Assembly: GCF_013394855.1 (NCBI RefSeq)
Contig: NZ_JABMLK010000002.1
Location: 1,550,001 to 1,614,000 of the forward strand
Length of the DNA: 64,000 nt
Origin: Limnobaculum xujianqingii
GTDB taxonomy: Bacteria > Pseudomonadota > Gammaproteobacteria > Enterobacterales > Enterobacteriaceae
Direction of reading: 5' to 3'
Shown one piece after another: positions 1 to 8,335 of the stretch. Position 1 is the first letter of the stretch; every line of letters starts with the position of its first letter. The notes under the pieces are model-generated. The model saw only the letters and a list, made by a program, of their open reading frames with translations, did no database searches and had not been told where the DNA came from. The position numbers and the translations under genes were made by a program.

Positions 1-1393
1 TTTTAAGTATTTCTGCTGCGCCGCCTTCACCGGATATTTTTCCGTTGGTTTGCTTTAGTGTTTCAATAATATGCCTTTTTACGATTTCGTTAAGAGGTAA
101 AATAGGCTGTCTGATATCCGGATAGTTTTTGTCATATTCTCCGGGTTTGATATCCAATATATTGGTTGCGGAAGAGATAATTGCTTTTTCCAAACGGGCA
201 ATCAATTCCGAAATATTCCCTGGCCAGTCATAGTTTAATAGTAATTGTTGAAAGCGAGTGGAGAGCAGTGGTAACTTGTGCTGACGGCTTTTCCCCAGCT
301 TTAATAAGTAGTGTGTTACCAGTTCAGGAATATCTTCGCGGCGTTGTCTCAATGGAAGCAAAGTAACGCTCAGGCAGAACAGATTATAATAGCGAATACA
401 CCTTAATAAATTACCGGGATCGGTATGTACCGGTTTCAGTTGAGTTTGAGTAATTAAAATACGCGTACTATTACTCTTCTCTTTATAAATCTGGATGTTT
501 TTAATTAGCTGACTGCATATTACTTCTGGCAGACATTCTATATTTTCTATCAGTAACGTTCCTCCGTCAGCATATTCAAACAGGGTGTTATCTTTCAGCA
601 TGGCTTCAGTTAGCGTTATCACCTTAGTGTTTTGATCGGGTGTGGTAATAAATAGCGTCAGGGTTTCTGAATATAATGCTGCTAACAGTGACTGAGGACT
701 TGCTGATTGTTGGTGCAGGTGGTGCGCCAGCATCGATTTACCGCTGCCTTTCTCACCATAAATCATTATGGCTTGCTGGCTTTTAGCGATAGATGGAAGC
801 CGGCTAAACAGCGCTGCCATCGGGCTATTTTGAGCAGAGATAAATCCGTCAGGCAATTTTCCCCGATTGCCTGATGAGGGCAGGTGGGCATACTGTGTGT
901 GTGGATTTTGTTCATTGATCAATTTCAACTGTGATAGTGCACGTGATGCTAACAGAGAAAACGATCCGCGCAGTGATTCCACCAGTTCAGCGTGTTCAGG
1001 TTGAAACGCATTACTCTTATAGCTAAAAAAGACCACGGCACCCAATCGAATATCATCCACCTTCAGGCGCATTACGATGGCTGACTTCACTTTACGAAAG
1101 TGATGCTTAATCACGTAGTCAGTCAGCGGATCGTCAGCCAGTCGATTAAGAATAGTGGTGGTGAAGTTATCGCTAACAATAAATCGCGACAGAACATGAA
1201 TCGGGATGGAGAGTACATTCAGCTTTATTCGACTGCGGTTGCGGGTAGCGAGGGCTAAAAACTGAATGCTTTGGATATCATCACGGTAGTAATTAAGAAA
1301 AATGCCATCAATAGGAAACGTCTCCGGCGCAGCCTGAATACAGGCGGAGATCGCTTTCTCGAGTTGAAGAGTACTGCACAAGGCTTCATGCAT
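1..1393 (-). CDS. DhaR/FhlA-like regulator with degenerate AAA+ domain (3' end beyond window)
   Basis: The gene starts at 1393 with an AAGGA site upstream and runs off the left edge, so the stop is missing. The first 150 or so residues look like a GAF-type sensory domain. An AAA+ domain follows, with a good Walker A (GEKGSGKS, residues 213-220) and then the typical WPGN motif of enhancer-binding proteins. The start of a FhlA/NorR-type helix-turn-helix is visible at the edge. Two things are odd. The Walker B region reads GGTLLIENIE (usual form GGTLFLDEIG), and the stretch between the Walker motifs has no GAFTGA sigma-54 contact loop. E. coli DhaR, as I recall it, has similar losses and works with sigma-70. 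The protein probably controls the operon at 7313-1896, on the same strand, but this is inferred only from position. Confidence 0.75.
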   Translation of the reverse strand, partial: MHEALCSTLQLEKAISACIQAAPETFPIDGIFLNYYRDDIQSIQFLALATRNRSRIKLNVLSIPIHVLSRFIVSDNFTTTILNRLADDPLTDYVIKHHFRKVKSAIVMRLKVDDIRLGAVVFFSYKSNAFQPEHAELVESLRGSFSLLASRALSQLKLINEQNPHTQYAHLPSSGNRGKLPDGFISAQNSPMAALFSRLPSIAKSQQAIMIYGEKGSGKSMLAHHLHQQSASPQSLLAALYSETLTLFITTPDQNTKVITLTEAMLKDNTLFEYADGGTLLIENIECLPEVICSQLIKNIQIYKEKSNSTRILITQTQLKPVHTDPGNLLRCIRYYNLFCLSVTLLPLRQRREDIPELVTHYLLKLGKSRQHKLPLLSTRFQQLLLNYDWPGNISELIARLEKAIISSATNILDIKPGEYDKNYPDIRQPILPLNEIVKRHIIETLKQTNGKISGEGGAAEILK

Positions 1394-1895
1394 GGTGGCC
1401 GTTCCTTAATAAGCTATCGCGATAATTTCGACTGAAATTTAGTCGCCTGTAGATAATGTAGGCCCATATAACCCATGCTTCTCTGATTTAACTCAAAGAG
1501 AAGAGCAAATGTTTCCAAATGTTTCAAGTGATTGTGAATGGCAGGTAACTCAATTATTACAATGAGTTAAATAAGGGTAGTTTTGAGTTGATTATTAAAT
1601 AATTGAATTCGGACTGCTGACAATCCTAATAAATCTACATCAATGGATATTCCGTCCGTAAATATAATGCACTTAAATTTACGCCGAGTGCGGACGGTAA
1701 ACCATCTGTACTTAACTACAGAGTGCGTTGGGCCTGGCCGGGTTAGGGGCGCTTCGTTGGCTTACGCCAAGTCGACCCCAACACCCGTCCCTCCCAACGA
1801 TTGACTATCTTAAAGTGCAAAACCGAACTATCAGGCTTTATCGTTAATCCTCATTCCCCGAGATTAACTGGGGGAATTGATATGATGACTTTCTG
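1394..1895. other. Gene-free stretch between the respiratory operon and its putative regulator
   Basis: These 502 bases hold structured repeat copy 1 (separate entry) and an inverted repeat at 1854-1876 (TTCCCC and GGGGAA arms) just after the last operon gene. The inverted repeat could help end transcription, but no U-tract follows it. The part next to the regulator start (about 1394-1640) is AT-rich and presumably holds its promoter; I could not pick a convincing -35/-10 pair. Confidence 0.5.
1648..1811 (+). repeat. Dispersed structured repeat, copy 1
   Basis: This is one of three full copies; the others are at 25329-25492 and, inverted, 47515-47677. The left stem is formed by CCGTCCG (from 1652) and CGGACGG. 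The right stem is formed by GTTGGG and CCCAAC around an inner element containing CTTCGTTGGC and GCCAAGTCGA. In the other full copies these stems read CCGGTCG/CGACCGG and GTCGGG/CCCGAC, so changes on one side are matched on the other. It lies after the end of the cytochrome operon. I do not recognise it as ERIC, REP or RUP. Confidence 0.75.
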
Positions 1896-3536
1896 CTAGT
1901 CGTTACCATTCTTATCCTTATGCCGGTGATAACCATCCAACATCCCTTTCAGCAAGGCGGTCAGGCTGTCGCCTGTAGTACACAGATAGAGATGAACCAA
2001 CAGGAACAATAACGACACAGCGGCCAGCAGATAGTGGGTATAGGCCACTAACTGTTTGCCCGGAAGGCCAAATATTAATTCAGGGGTGTTTTCCGGATAC
2101 AGCATCAACAGACCCGTGGCGATAAGTAATGGCACTATCAGGTACATTACGCCAACATAGCCTAATTGTTGCAGAGGATTAAATTTACTCTGCGCTGAAG
2201 GGTGCTCCGGATGGACTTCTCCACGGAATATGCCAAACAGATAATAGCGAGTCTGGCGCAGCAGACGCCCCAACAGACCGTTAAGTTTCACTACATAGTG
2301 ATGACCATTACCCAGCAGGTTCACCCCAATAAACAGCAGCCAGACGGCACACAGCGTAAGGCCAATGATATTGTGCAGATCGGCCCAGGTTGCCAGTTCA
2401 CCTTGACTAAAGTGCATTGCAACACCTGATATCAATAGCAGAATAAAGCAGAGTGCATTCAGCCAGTGCCATATCCGAACCGGTAAGGTATACAGATAGG
2501 TTTTATGCCATTGACCACCAGATTGTGTTTTGCTGATGACCAGACGTAATAAACCGTGTAGCGCAAGAATAAGCAGCAGGGCAGTCGCCAGCCACATAAT
2601 AGCGCGGTCCAGTCGTACATCACCGTTGGCACCAATCAGGTAGCTGTTTTTAAACAATGAGCCGTTAACCCATTGAACCTCTTGCTGTGCCGGAATTCCA
2701 CCCAACGAGTTTAGTTTATTCTGCAGAGATTTATCATCAAACAGCCCCTGATTCAGCAGGCTACCAGCGATGTTTTGCTCTGTTGGTGCAAAATGGCGAC
2801 GTTGAACCAGAATAGATTCATCACTGTGGCATTGATTACAACTAACACTCTCTTTTGCCGGCACAATATTGTGCAATGTCAGATCGTTGCTGCCGGCGTG
2901 GCAGTCAATGCAGCGTAATGAGCCCAGATGCAAAGCGGCATTCGGAATAGACGCGTGAGTCAAATCCTGCTCTGTTACTTTTTTGCCGCCAGAAAGCGCC
3001 TGATATTCTACCGCTCGGGTGTGGCAGTCAGTACACAAAGCATTAGAGGAGGCAACCTGTTGCACGGTAGGTTTGGTTATCACACTGCATTGCATGGTAT
3101 GTGCATCATGGCAGGATTCACAACTGAACTTATTCTTTCCATCCTTATCAATTTTGCTGATGTGAACACTGTTTTTCCATGCATTGGTGATTTTGTGCTG
3201 TACCAGCCCGTGACAACTTTCACAGCTGTTAGTGGCTACAGTGGTTTGCGTATGAGGAAGCGCCTCAAATCCGGCGTTGCCTTGCTCGCTCTGATGACAG
3301 GCAACACAAGGTACCGTGGCGTGAACGCTCTCCTGATAGGCTTCTTCTGCAATAAACAGTTTTGCCCCTGCATTATCAGAAGTTACCGCATGGATATCAC
3401 TGTCACTATGACAACTCAGACACTGGCTATTGTTGACTTCAGCTGCCAGAGCTCCATGGCTCAGAGTGAGCAACCACAGCAGGCTCAGTGAACGGAGCAG
3501 GTGCCCCAGCCATTTCCCCATTGATATTGTTTTCAT
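1896..3536 (-). CDS. Heptaheme cytochrome c fused to membrane cytochrome b (quinol dehydrogenase-like)
   Basis: This 546-residue protein has an N-terminal signal sequence. Seven CXXCH heme c motifs follow in the first 240 or so residues (CLSCH, CVACH, CESCH twice, CTDCH, CIDCH, CNQCH). The C-terminal half has about five hydrophobic helices with histidines placed as in hydrogenase/formate dehydrogenase-type cytochrome b (IWHWLN, DLHNIIG, YTHYLL, LVHLYL). A GAGGA site precedes the ATG. It is the last gene of a four-gene operon, 10 bp after the tetraheme cytochrome gene. It most likely takes electrons from the quinol pool and passes them to that cytochrome. The three-gene arrangement of flavoprotein, tetraheme cytochrome and cytochrome c/b resembles Wolinella fccABC as I remember it. 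Confidence 0.85.
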   Translation of the reverse strand: MKTISMGKWLGHLLRSLSLLWLLTLSHGALAAEVNNSQCLSCHSDSDIHAVTSDNAGAKLFIAEEAYQESVHATVPCVACHQSEQGNAGFEALPHTQTTVATNSCESCHGLVQHKITNAWKNSVHISKIDKDGKNKFSCESCHDAHTMQCSVITKPTVQQVASSNALCTDCHTRAVEYQALSGGKKVTEQDLTHASIPNAALHLGSLRCIDCHAGSNDLTLHNIVPAKESVSCNQCHSDESILVQRRHFAPTEQNIAGSLLNQGLFDDKSLQNKLNSLGGIPAQQEVQWVNGSLFKNSYLIGANGDVRLDRAIMWLATALLLILALHGLLRLVISKTQSGGQWHKTYLYTLPVRIWHWLNALCFILLLISGVAMHFSQGELATWADLHNIIGLTLCAVWLLFIGVNLLGNGHHYVVKLNGLLGRLLRQTRYYLFGIFRGEVHPEHPSAQSKFNPLQQLGYVGVMYLIVPLLIATGLLMLYPENTPELIFGLPGKQLVAYTHYLLAAVSLLFLLVHLYLCTTGDSLTALLKGMLDGYHRHKDKNGND

Positions 3537-3546
3537 AACATCCTCA

Positions 3547-3978
3547 TCAGGGTTTCATATTCGGGTATTTGAATAAATGGCAGCTGTTGCAATAGACCTG
3601 TGATGGCTTGTGTTCGCTATGGCAGGTGCTACAGGGAACATCTTTACCGTAGTGAATCGAGTTATGCGGATTAGGTTCCGGATGACCCTCTTTTGACTTC
3701 GGTTCCGTCATGGCGGCAATTTGATCGAGGCTGCCGTGGCAGGTCAGGCAATTACTGTCGTTAGCGGGTGTGGTTGGTGTTTTGGCTCCGTGACAAAGCT
3801 GGCAACTGGCATCACGACCTGTTGCCGCCAGCGGCTGATGATAGGGCTTAATCGTGATGTCACTTAGCTTCTGCTGAAATGCTTTGGCATCATCAGCCGT
3901 TGGTTTATCGTTTTGCGCCCAGACCGAAAGGCTAAACAGCGCAACGAAGATGACGGCGATACGTTGATAGATAGACAT
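3547..3978 (-). CDS. Periplasmic tetraheme cytochrome c
   Basis: This 143-residue protein has a signal peptide ending near VWAQ and four CXXCH motifs (CQLCH, CLTCH, CSTCH, CNSCH), with extra histidines available as distal ligands. The spacing fits the small tetraheme cytochrome domain found in Shewanella flavocytochrome c3, here encoded separately from its flavoprotein. The frame is open further upstream to 4065, but that start would overlap the flavoprotein gene. The ATG at 3978 has a GGGAG site just before it and begins a proper signal peptide, so I chose it. It should shuttle electrons from the membrane cytochrome (next gene) to the FAD protein (previous gene). Confidence 0.88.
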   Translation of the reverse strand: MSIYQRIAVIFVALFSLSVWAQNDKPTADDAKAFQQKLSDITIKPYHQPLAATGRDASCQLCHGAKTPTTPANDSNCLTCHGSLDQIAAMTEPKSKEGHPEPNPHNSIHYGKDVPCSTCHSEHKPSQVYCNSCHLFKYPNMKP

Positions 3979-3994
3979 AAATTTCTCCCGTCCC

Positions 3995-5617
3995 TCAGGC
4001 GTTGTCTGAATCTGAAGTGCTAAACAATGGATTGGCGGTTTGAGTGGCAACATGAGCACCGGCAATACGGCCCAGTACTAATCCATCAGCAACAGCGCAA
4101 CTGCCTAACCGACTGGCTCCATGAGGACCACCAGTCACTTCGCCTGCGGCGTAGAGCCCTTGAATAGGATTACCCGTAAGTGAATTTAATACCTGGGCAT
4201 TTGGGTTAATCTGTACTCCACCCATGGTGTAATGCACTTTGGGCCAGACGCGGACGGCAAAATAGGGGCCTTCGGCCAGTGAAATTGCCCGGCTAACATC
4301 TTTTCCTAAGCGATCGCCACTACCGTTAGCGACGGCGGTATTGTACTCATCCACCTCTTTTTGCAGATTCTCATAAGGGAGAGCGAAGTGGTCCGCCAGC
4401 TGTTTCAGGGTGTCAAACTGCCAGGCAACCTGATATTTCAATGCAGCAGGCAAACTTTGGGCATTTTTTGCCCCTTCCTTATTGGTGAAGCAGATGGGAT
4501 AGACGGGTTTTCCTTGCTCATCGCGCTGAACAAGGATGGCATCTTCACGAGCTTTACGGTCAGCCAGCTCGTTGGTAAAACGTTTACCGGTACGCGCATC
4601 TACCATAATTCCCATGGGATAACCGGCAATGGTATTGAACTGAGAAACGTTACCGAAGCCTTTCTCATCCGGAGACGACCAGGGGCCCAACTGAATCAGA
4701 TCGAGCTGTACCGGCGTTGCACCAATTTTTAGCATTGCCAGAATGCCTTCTGCGGTTGCTCCCTGATGGTTGGTGGTGTCTAAGTCGCTAACCAGTTGAG
4801 GGTCCTGAATCATACGAAAACGCAGATCGTTGCTGAAGCCTCCGCTGCACATGATTACTCCATAGCGAGCACCATAGTTTTTTACTAACCCGGAGTTCTC
4901 ATCGGGGAAGTAGTAGTTCTCTTTTACTTCAAGGCCAACCACAGTTTGCTGATTATCCTGAATAAAGGACTCAAACTTACAGCGGGACTTAAAGATAACC
5001 CCCAGCTTTTGTGCCGACTGACGCATTGGCATAATAATTCCGGCACCGGAGCTTTCAACGGTTTGCAAAGTGCGGGGAACAGAATGTCCCCCAAAGTGTT
5101 GAACAAAGGGTTTATAGCGCACACCGTGCTTGAGGGTGAACTCATAGGCTTCCTGAGTGCCGTTAACCAGTACGTGCAAAATATCCCGATGGTTCAATCC
5201 ACGGCCAGCTTTCAGCATGTCCTGATACATCAGTTCTGGTGAGTCCTGAATACCGGCCTCTTTTTGCTGTGGGGAACCGGCGACGGCAAAAGCGCCGCCG
5301 TTGATGGTTGAGTTACCGCCAAATACCGCCATTTTCTCTATAACCAAAACGCTCAGGCCGTGGCTTTTTGCTTCCAGCGCGGCAGCAAGTCCGGCAAAGC
5401 CGCTGCCAACCACAATCACATCATAGATTTGATGAAAACGCGTTCTGCCACCGGTGACCGTCTCTGGCACATTGATCGTTACCGGTGCTGCCTGAGTGGG
5501 TGCCATAGTCAGAGACATAACGCCTCCCGTTGCCAGCAAAGCTCCTTTCGTCAGAAAGCTGCGCCGGGTTGGGTTATTAATGCTGTCTGGCGGTAACGTT
5601 TTTTTGCTGTTACTCAT
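3995..5617 (-). CDS. Tat-exported FAD-dependent enoate reductase-like flavoprotein (fumarate/urocanate reductase family)
   Basis: This 540-residue protein starts with a twin-arginine signal (TRRSFLTK, Arg18-Arg19). An FAD dinucleotide-binding motif follows (VVGSGFAGLAAA, about residues 70-82), and the C-terminal signature TMGGV...GLYAAGEVTGG is that of the FAD_binding_2 family. Arginines in ADRKARED and in HGASRLGS match the catalytic and carboxylate-binding arginines of Shewanella fumarate reductase. The position of its substrate-binding His365 (in IQAHP) is Gly311 here (IQLGP), so fumarate is an unlikely substrate. There is no heme domain and no FMN-binding domain, so electrons must come from the tetraheme protein encoded next. 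The substrate is not fixed by sequence; an aromatic enoate such as urocanate or cinnamate is plausible given the lyase-like gene 19 bp upstream. Confidence 0.85.
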   Translation of the reverse strand: MSNSKKTLPPDSINNPTRRSFLTKGALLATGGVMSLTMAPTQAAPVTINVPETVTGGRTRFHQIYDVIVVGSGFAGLAAALEAKSHGLSVLVIEKMAVFGGNSTINGGAFAVAGSPQQKEAGIQDSPELMYQDMLKAGRGLNHRDILHVLVNGTQEAYEFTLKHGVRYKPFVQHFGGHSVPRTLQTVESSGAGIIMPMRQSAQKLGVIFKSRCKFESFIQDNQQTVVGLEVKENYYFPDENSGLVKNYGARYGVIMCSGGFSNDLRFRMIQDPQLVSDLDTTNHQGATAEGILAMLKIGATPVQLDLIQLGPWSSPDEKGFGNVSQFNTIAGYPMGIMVDARTGKRFTNELADRKAREDAILVQRDEQGKPVYPICFTNKEGAKNAQSLPAALKYQVAWQFDTLKQLADHFALPYENLQKEVDEYNTAVANGSGDRLGKDVSRAISLAEGPYFAVRVWPKVHYTMGGVQINPNAQVLNSLTGNPIQGLYAAGEVTGGPHGASRLGSCAVADGLVLGRIAGAHVATQTANPLFSTSDSDNA

Positions 5618-5636
5618 AATAATTCCCTTTCAACCT

Positions 5637-7313
5637 CTATTTCTGGCTGTGATAACTGGCAACAATATCGGCACCGTTTTTAATGTCATCGCTGTAAATA
5701 CGGTCCTGATCGACAAAAGGAACCACTTTGCGATAAGCCTGATACAGCGCTTCGGTTTGTTTACCCATGGCGATTTTCGGCATGATCTCTTTACGTAAAT
5801 CGATAGCCTGAGTGGAGTGCAGTAGCTCCAGACCGTAAATCACATTCATGTTGTCGACAATGCGCTGTAAGCGCTGAGAGGCGTAAAGATTATTGGTAAA
5901 GGTATCTTCAATGGTGCCAGCCATTACTTGACCGTCGAGAGAAACCGGATTGGCTAAATCAACAATCTGGGAGTGCAACGCCACCTGCGGTTTTTGGATA
6001 GCACCAAATGCATGGCCAGGATTATCTTTCGCCGTCAGGAAACGACTTAGACCGGTGAAATGATCATCGGATAAGTGCAGCGTGCGCTGTACGCTGTTAT
6101 GGGAAAGATGGCCTAATGACAGCGAGAGTTTCTGCACTGCTAAAGCCAGCGGTAATGGCTCAAAGTTGGCGCTGGGGTAGATGGCGCCTTTAACGTCTTT
6201 GCCTTGTACATAGTATTGCTTAACCTGACTGTTGTCGGCGTACTCTTGTGTAGCATCCAGAATCACGGCAGGGTTATCGTCGGAGCTGTTCATTTGAACC
6301 GAGAGCATCTGTTGGGCATTAACCAAATCGCGTTTTGCTTCATTTAAGGCAAACACCGTAGTGCGGAAAGAAAGTGGATCTTGCAGAGGGCGCGCCTCGT
6401 TCTTTTCCCACAGGTAGGAACCGGTCAGAACATCACGGATTGATTTGGCGCTGTCATCCAATCCGGAGAATGGACGAACTTTAATATTTTGTGGCAGCAC
6501 CGGAGAGACATTACCGTTCAGACCTTCCAGACTCAGGCCAAATACCACCGGCGTAATATCAACAATCTGCTGTGCATCCATAATCGCTTTTGCCGAGTAA
6601 GCAGTGGATATAGCGTTGGTAGACAGAATAGAAAGAGCATCTTTACCAATAGGGTCTAACGGCGTGATACCGGCATTTTTCAGCGCCTCTCCGGCAGGAA
6701 TAACTTTGTTGTTTACCGTAACTCGCCACTCTCCCATCATGGCATCTCCAATATGGGAGGCCAGAGTGATATCTGCTTCGCCGACCGAGCCTTGAGAAGG
6801 GACGACAGGCGTGATTCCCTGATTGAGGAATTTCTCATACAGTTCAGCCACGTAAGGCTGAGCTCCGGTCGCGCCAGTGAGCATGGTGTTTAAACGAATG
6901 ACCATGGCCAGACGTACCATATCCACTGGCATATCCGGACCTACACCAGCACCGTGGGCGCGTAGCGCATTACGGTTAAAGGCTTTAGAGGCCTCTACCA
7001 CTTCCGGGCTTAAACGACCGTGGGCATCAAACAGCGATTTATCTTTGTTCAGGCCAACGCCTACGGTTAAACCGTAAACCGGGACACCCTGCTCAGCCGC
7101 CAGCATCAGTAGCTGATTAGATTTTTTTACTCGCTCCATCGCGACAGGATCGATTTTTACACTTTTACCCTGCGCCGCTACGCTCCAGGCATCGGCCAGG
7201 GTCAGATTATGCCCGCTAAGCACCAGAGATTCCTGTGCCATTAAACTTCCACTAAACAAACCGCCAGCGACCAGAACACCGGTAACAAGGGTAAACATTG
7301 CGTTATTTTTCAT
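5637..7313 (-). CDS. Exported histidine/phenylalanine ammonia-lyase family protein lacking the MIO triad
   Basis: This 558-residue protein aligns along its length with HutH/PAL: YGLTVGVG (for YGVNTGFG), VVPSQGSVG, QDPLSFRT, NSSDDNP and PVSLDG. Unusually for this family it has a signal peptide (cleavage near LMAQES), so it should act in the periplasm. The Ala-Ser-Gly triad that cyclises into the MIO cofactor should follow GSVG, but the sequence there is Glu179-Ala180-Asp181. The active-site Asn of the LLNGT motif also appears to be Ser (SILSTNA), while the Tyr and Arg are kept. I chose the ATG at 7313 because GGGGA lies 7 nt before it; the upstream ATG at 7328 has no such site. It is first in the operon. 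It may be a MIO-independent lyase or isomerase, or a binding protein; the reaction cannot be assigned. Confidence 0.8.
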   Translation of the reverse strand: MKNNAMFTLVTGVLVAGGLFSGSLMAQESLVLSGHNLTLADAWSVAAQGKSVKIDPVAMERVKKSNQLLMLAAEQGVPVYGLTVGVGLNKDKSLFDAHGRLSPEVVEASKAFNRNALRAHGAGVGPDMPVDMVRLAMVIRLNTMLTGATGAQPYVAELYEKFLNQGITPVVPSQGSVGEADITLASHIGDAMMGEWRVTVNNKVIPAGEALKNAGITPLDPIGKDALSILSTNAISTAYSAKAIMDAQQIVDITPVVFGLSLEGLNGNVSPVLPQNIKVRPFSGLDDSAKSIRDVLTGSYLWEKNEARPLQDPLSFRTTVFALNEAKRDLVNAQQMLSVQMNSSDDNPAVILDATQEYADNSQVKQYYVQGKDVKGAIYPSANFEPLPLALAVQKLSLSLGHLSHNSVQRTLHLSDDHFTGLSRFLTAKDNPGHAFGAIQKPQVALHSQIVDLANPVSLDGQVMAGTIEDTFTNNLYASQRLQRIVDNMNVIYGLELLHSTQAIDLRKEIMPKIAMGKQTEALYQAYRKVVPFVDQDRIYSDDIKNGADIVASYHSQK

Positions 7314-7560
7314 TTTTTGATTCCCCATAATAAAGTTATGGGTATTCTAATTATTTATGGGTAGGTGGACTTAGAGGCTACGGGCACATCCAGAGCGGCG
7401 ATTTTTGATATTTCGTCACTGGGATTGGGAAATGCGGTGTTAAGAAGATAGTCAGTAGTGAGTGGTTATTGAGAAGGCTTAAGATAGAAGTGAGAATCGA
7501 AACAAGACGTTGCCAGCAATCCTGAAGCACAGGAAAGCTGACAAATCAGATTGCGTATTG

Positions 7561-8118
7561 TTATTCCTGAGGGGCTTCAGCCAACTCTTTCAAATACTGG
7601 AATATTAAACGCGAGTTTTTCGGTGGTTTATTGCCTGCGCGCTCTTTTTGTGCGGCACGTACCAGTGAACGCAATTGCTGGCGGTCACCGTGAGGATAAA
7701 GCTCCAATACATCAGAGATGGCATCATCACCATGATCGATCAGACGGTCGCGCAGATTTTCCAGTTTATGGAACAGAGATACCTGCTGGTTATGGCGATT
7801 TTTCAGCTTATCTAATGCGGTTTGAATGGGTTCCACATCACGTGAACGCAGCATTTTACCAATCAGTTGGATTTGACGGCGATAGCCTTCCTTTTTAATC
7901 CGTTGTGCCAGATTAATGGCGGCACGCAGATCTTCATCCAACGGAATGCGTTCCAGCGCGTTTTTACCCAGCTTAACTAACTCGGTGCCAAGATCTTTGA
8001 GCGCTTCAGCATCCCGTTTAATTTCACTTTTGCTGACCCAAATGATTTCATCGTCTTCCTGCTCTTCGCCGGGAAGCTCGTCATCAAGCCATTCGTCGTC
8101 ATTATCGAATTTATTCAT
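7561..8118 (-). CDS. darP: Ribosome-associated protein DarP (YjgA, DUF615)
   Basis: This 185-residue, highly charged protein is recognisable as the YjgA/DarP family. It has an acidic N-terminus ([19 protein letters not shown]) and then the conserved helical core around [19 protein letters not shown]. DarP binds late 50S precursors and helps their maturation. The gene is divergent from pmbA, the same pairing as in E. coli. The length matches the family, and nothing in the sequence looks damaged. Confidence 0.93.
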   Translation of the reverse strand: MNKFDNDDEWLDDELPGEEQEDDEIIWVSKSEIKRDAEALKDLGTELVKLGKNALERIPLDEDLRAAINLAQRIKKEGYRRQIQLIGKMLRSRDVEPIQTALDKLKNRHNQQVSLFHKLENLRDRLIDHGDDAISDVLELYPHGDRQQLRSLVRAAQKERAGNKPPKNSRLIFQYLKELAEAPQE

Positions 8119-8335
8119 ATTGTTACTTAACCTAAATCAGGATGCTTAAAATGGGTAATCCATTAATCTCTTTCTGTTTTTCCATTATTATAGGATAAAC
8201 AGCGTCCGAATAGGCTAGTGCCGGGGACGAAATCTGGAGATTAATCTTAACAGGTTGTTGGCTTTCTGCGAAATCGGACGCATATCCTGTTAAACTTCAT
8301 TCAATTCTTTTCTGATGATGGCAGAGTCCTGAACA

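Noticed and set aside
2928..3491. A 187-codon open frame on the plus strand
   Set aside because: It is antisense to the CXXCH-rich part of the cytochrome gene; the heme motifs prove the minus frame is the real one.
3979..4065. A longer N-terminus for the tetraheme cytochrome
   Set aside because: It would overlap the flavoprotein gene and bury the signal peptide; the ATG at 3978 has a good ribosome site.
7501..7516. A sigma-54-like TGGCA...TTG sequence (minus strand) upstream of the lyase-like gene
   Set aside because: The -12 GC is missing: with correct 10-base spacing after GG the bases are TT. The regulator also lacks GAFTGA, so a sigma-54 promoter is not supported.
7551..7898. A 115-codon open frame on the plus strand
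   Set aside because: It lies antisense to darP, which is a clear conserved protein, and encodes no recognisable domain.
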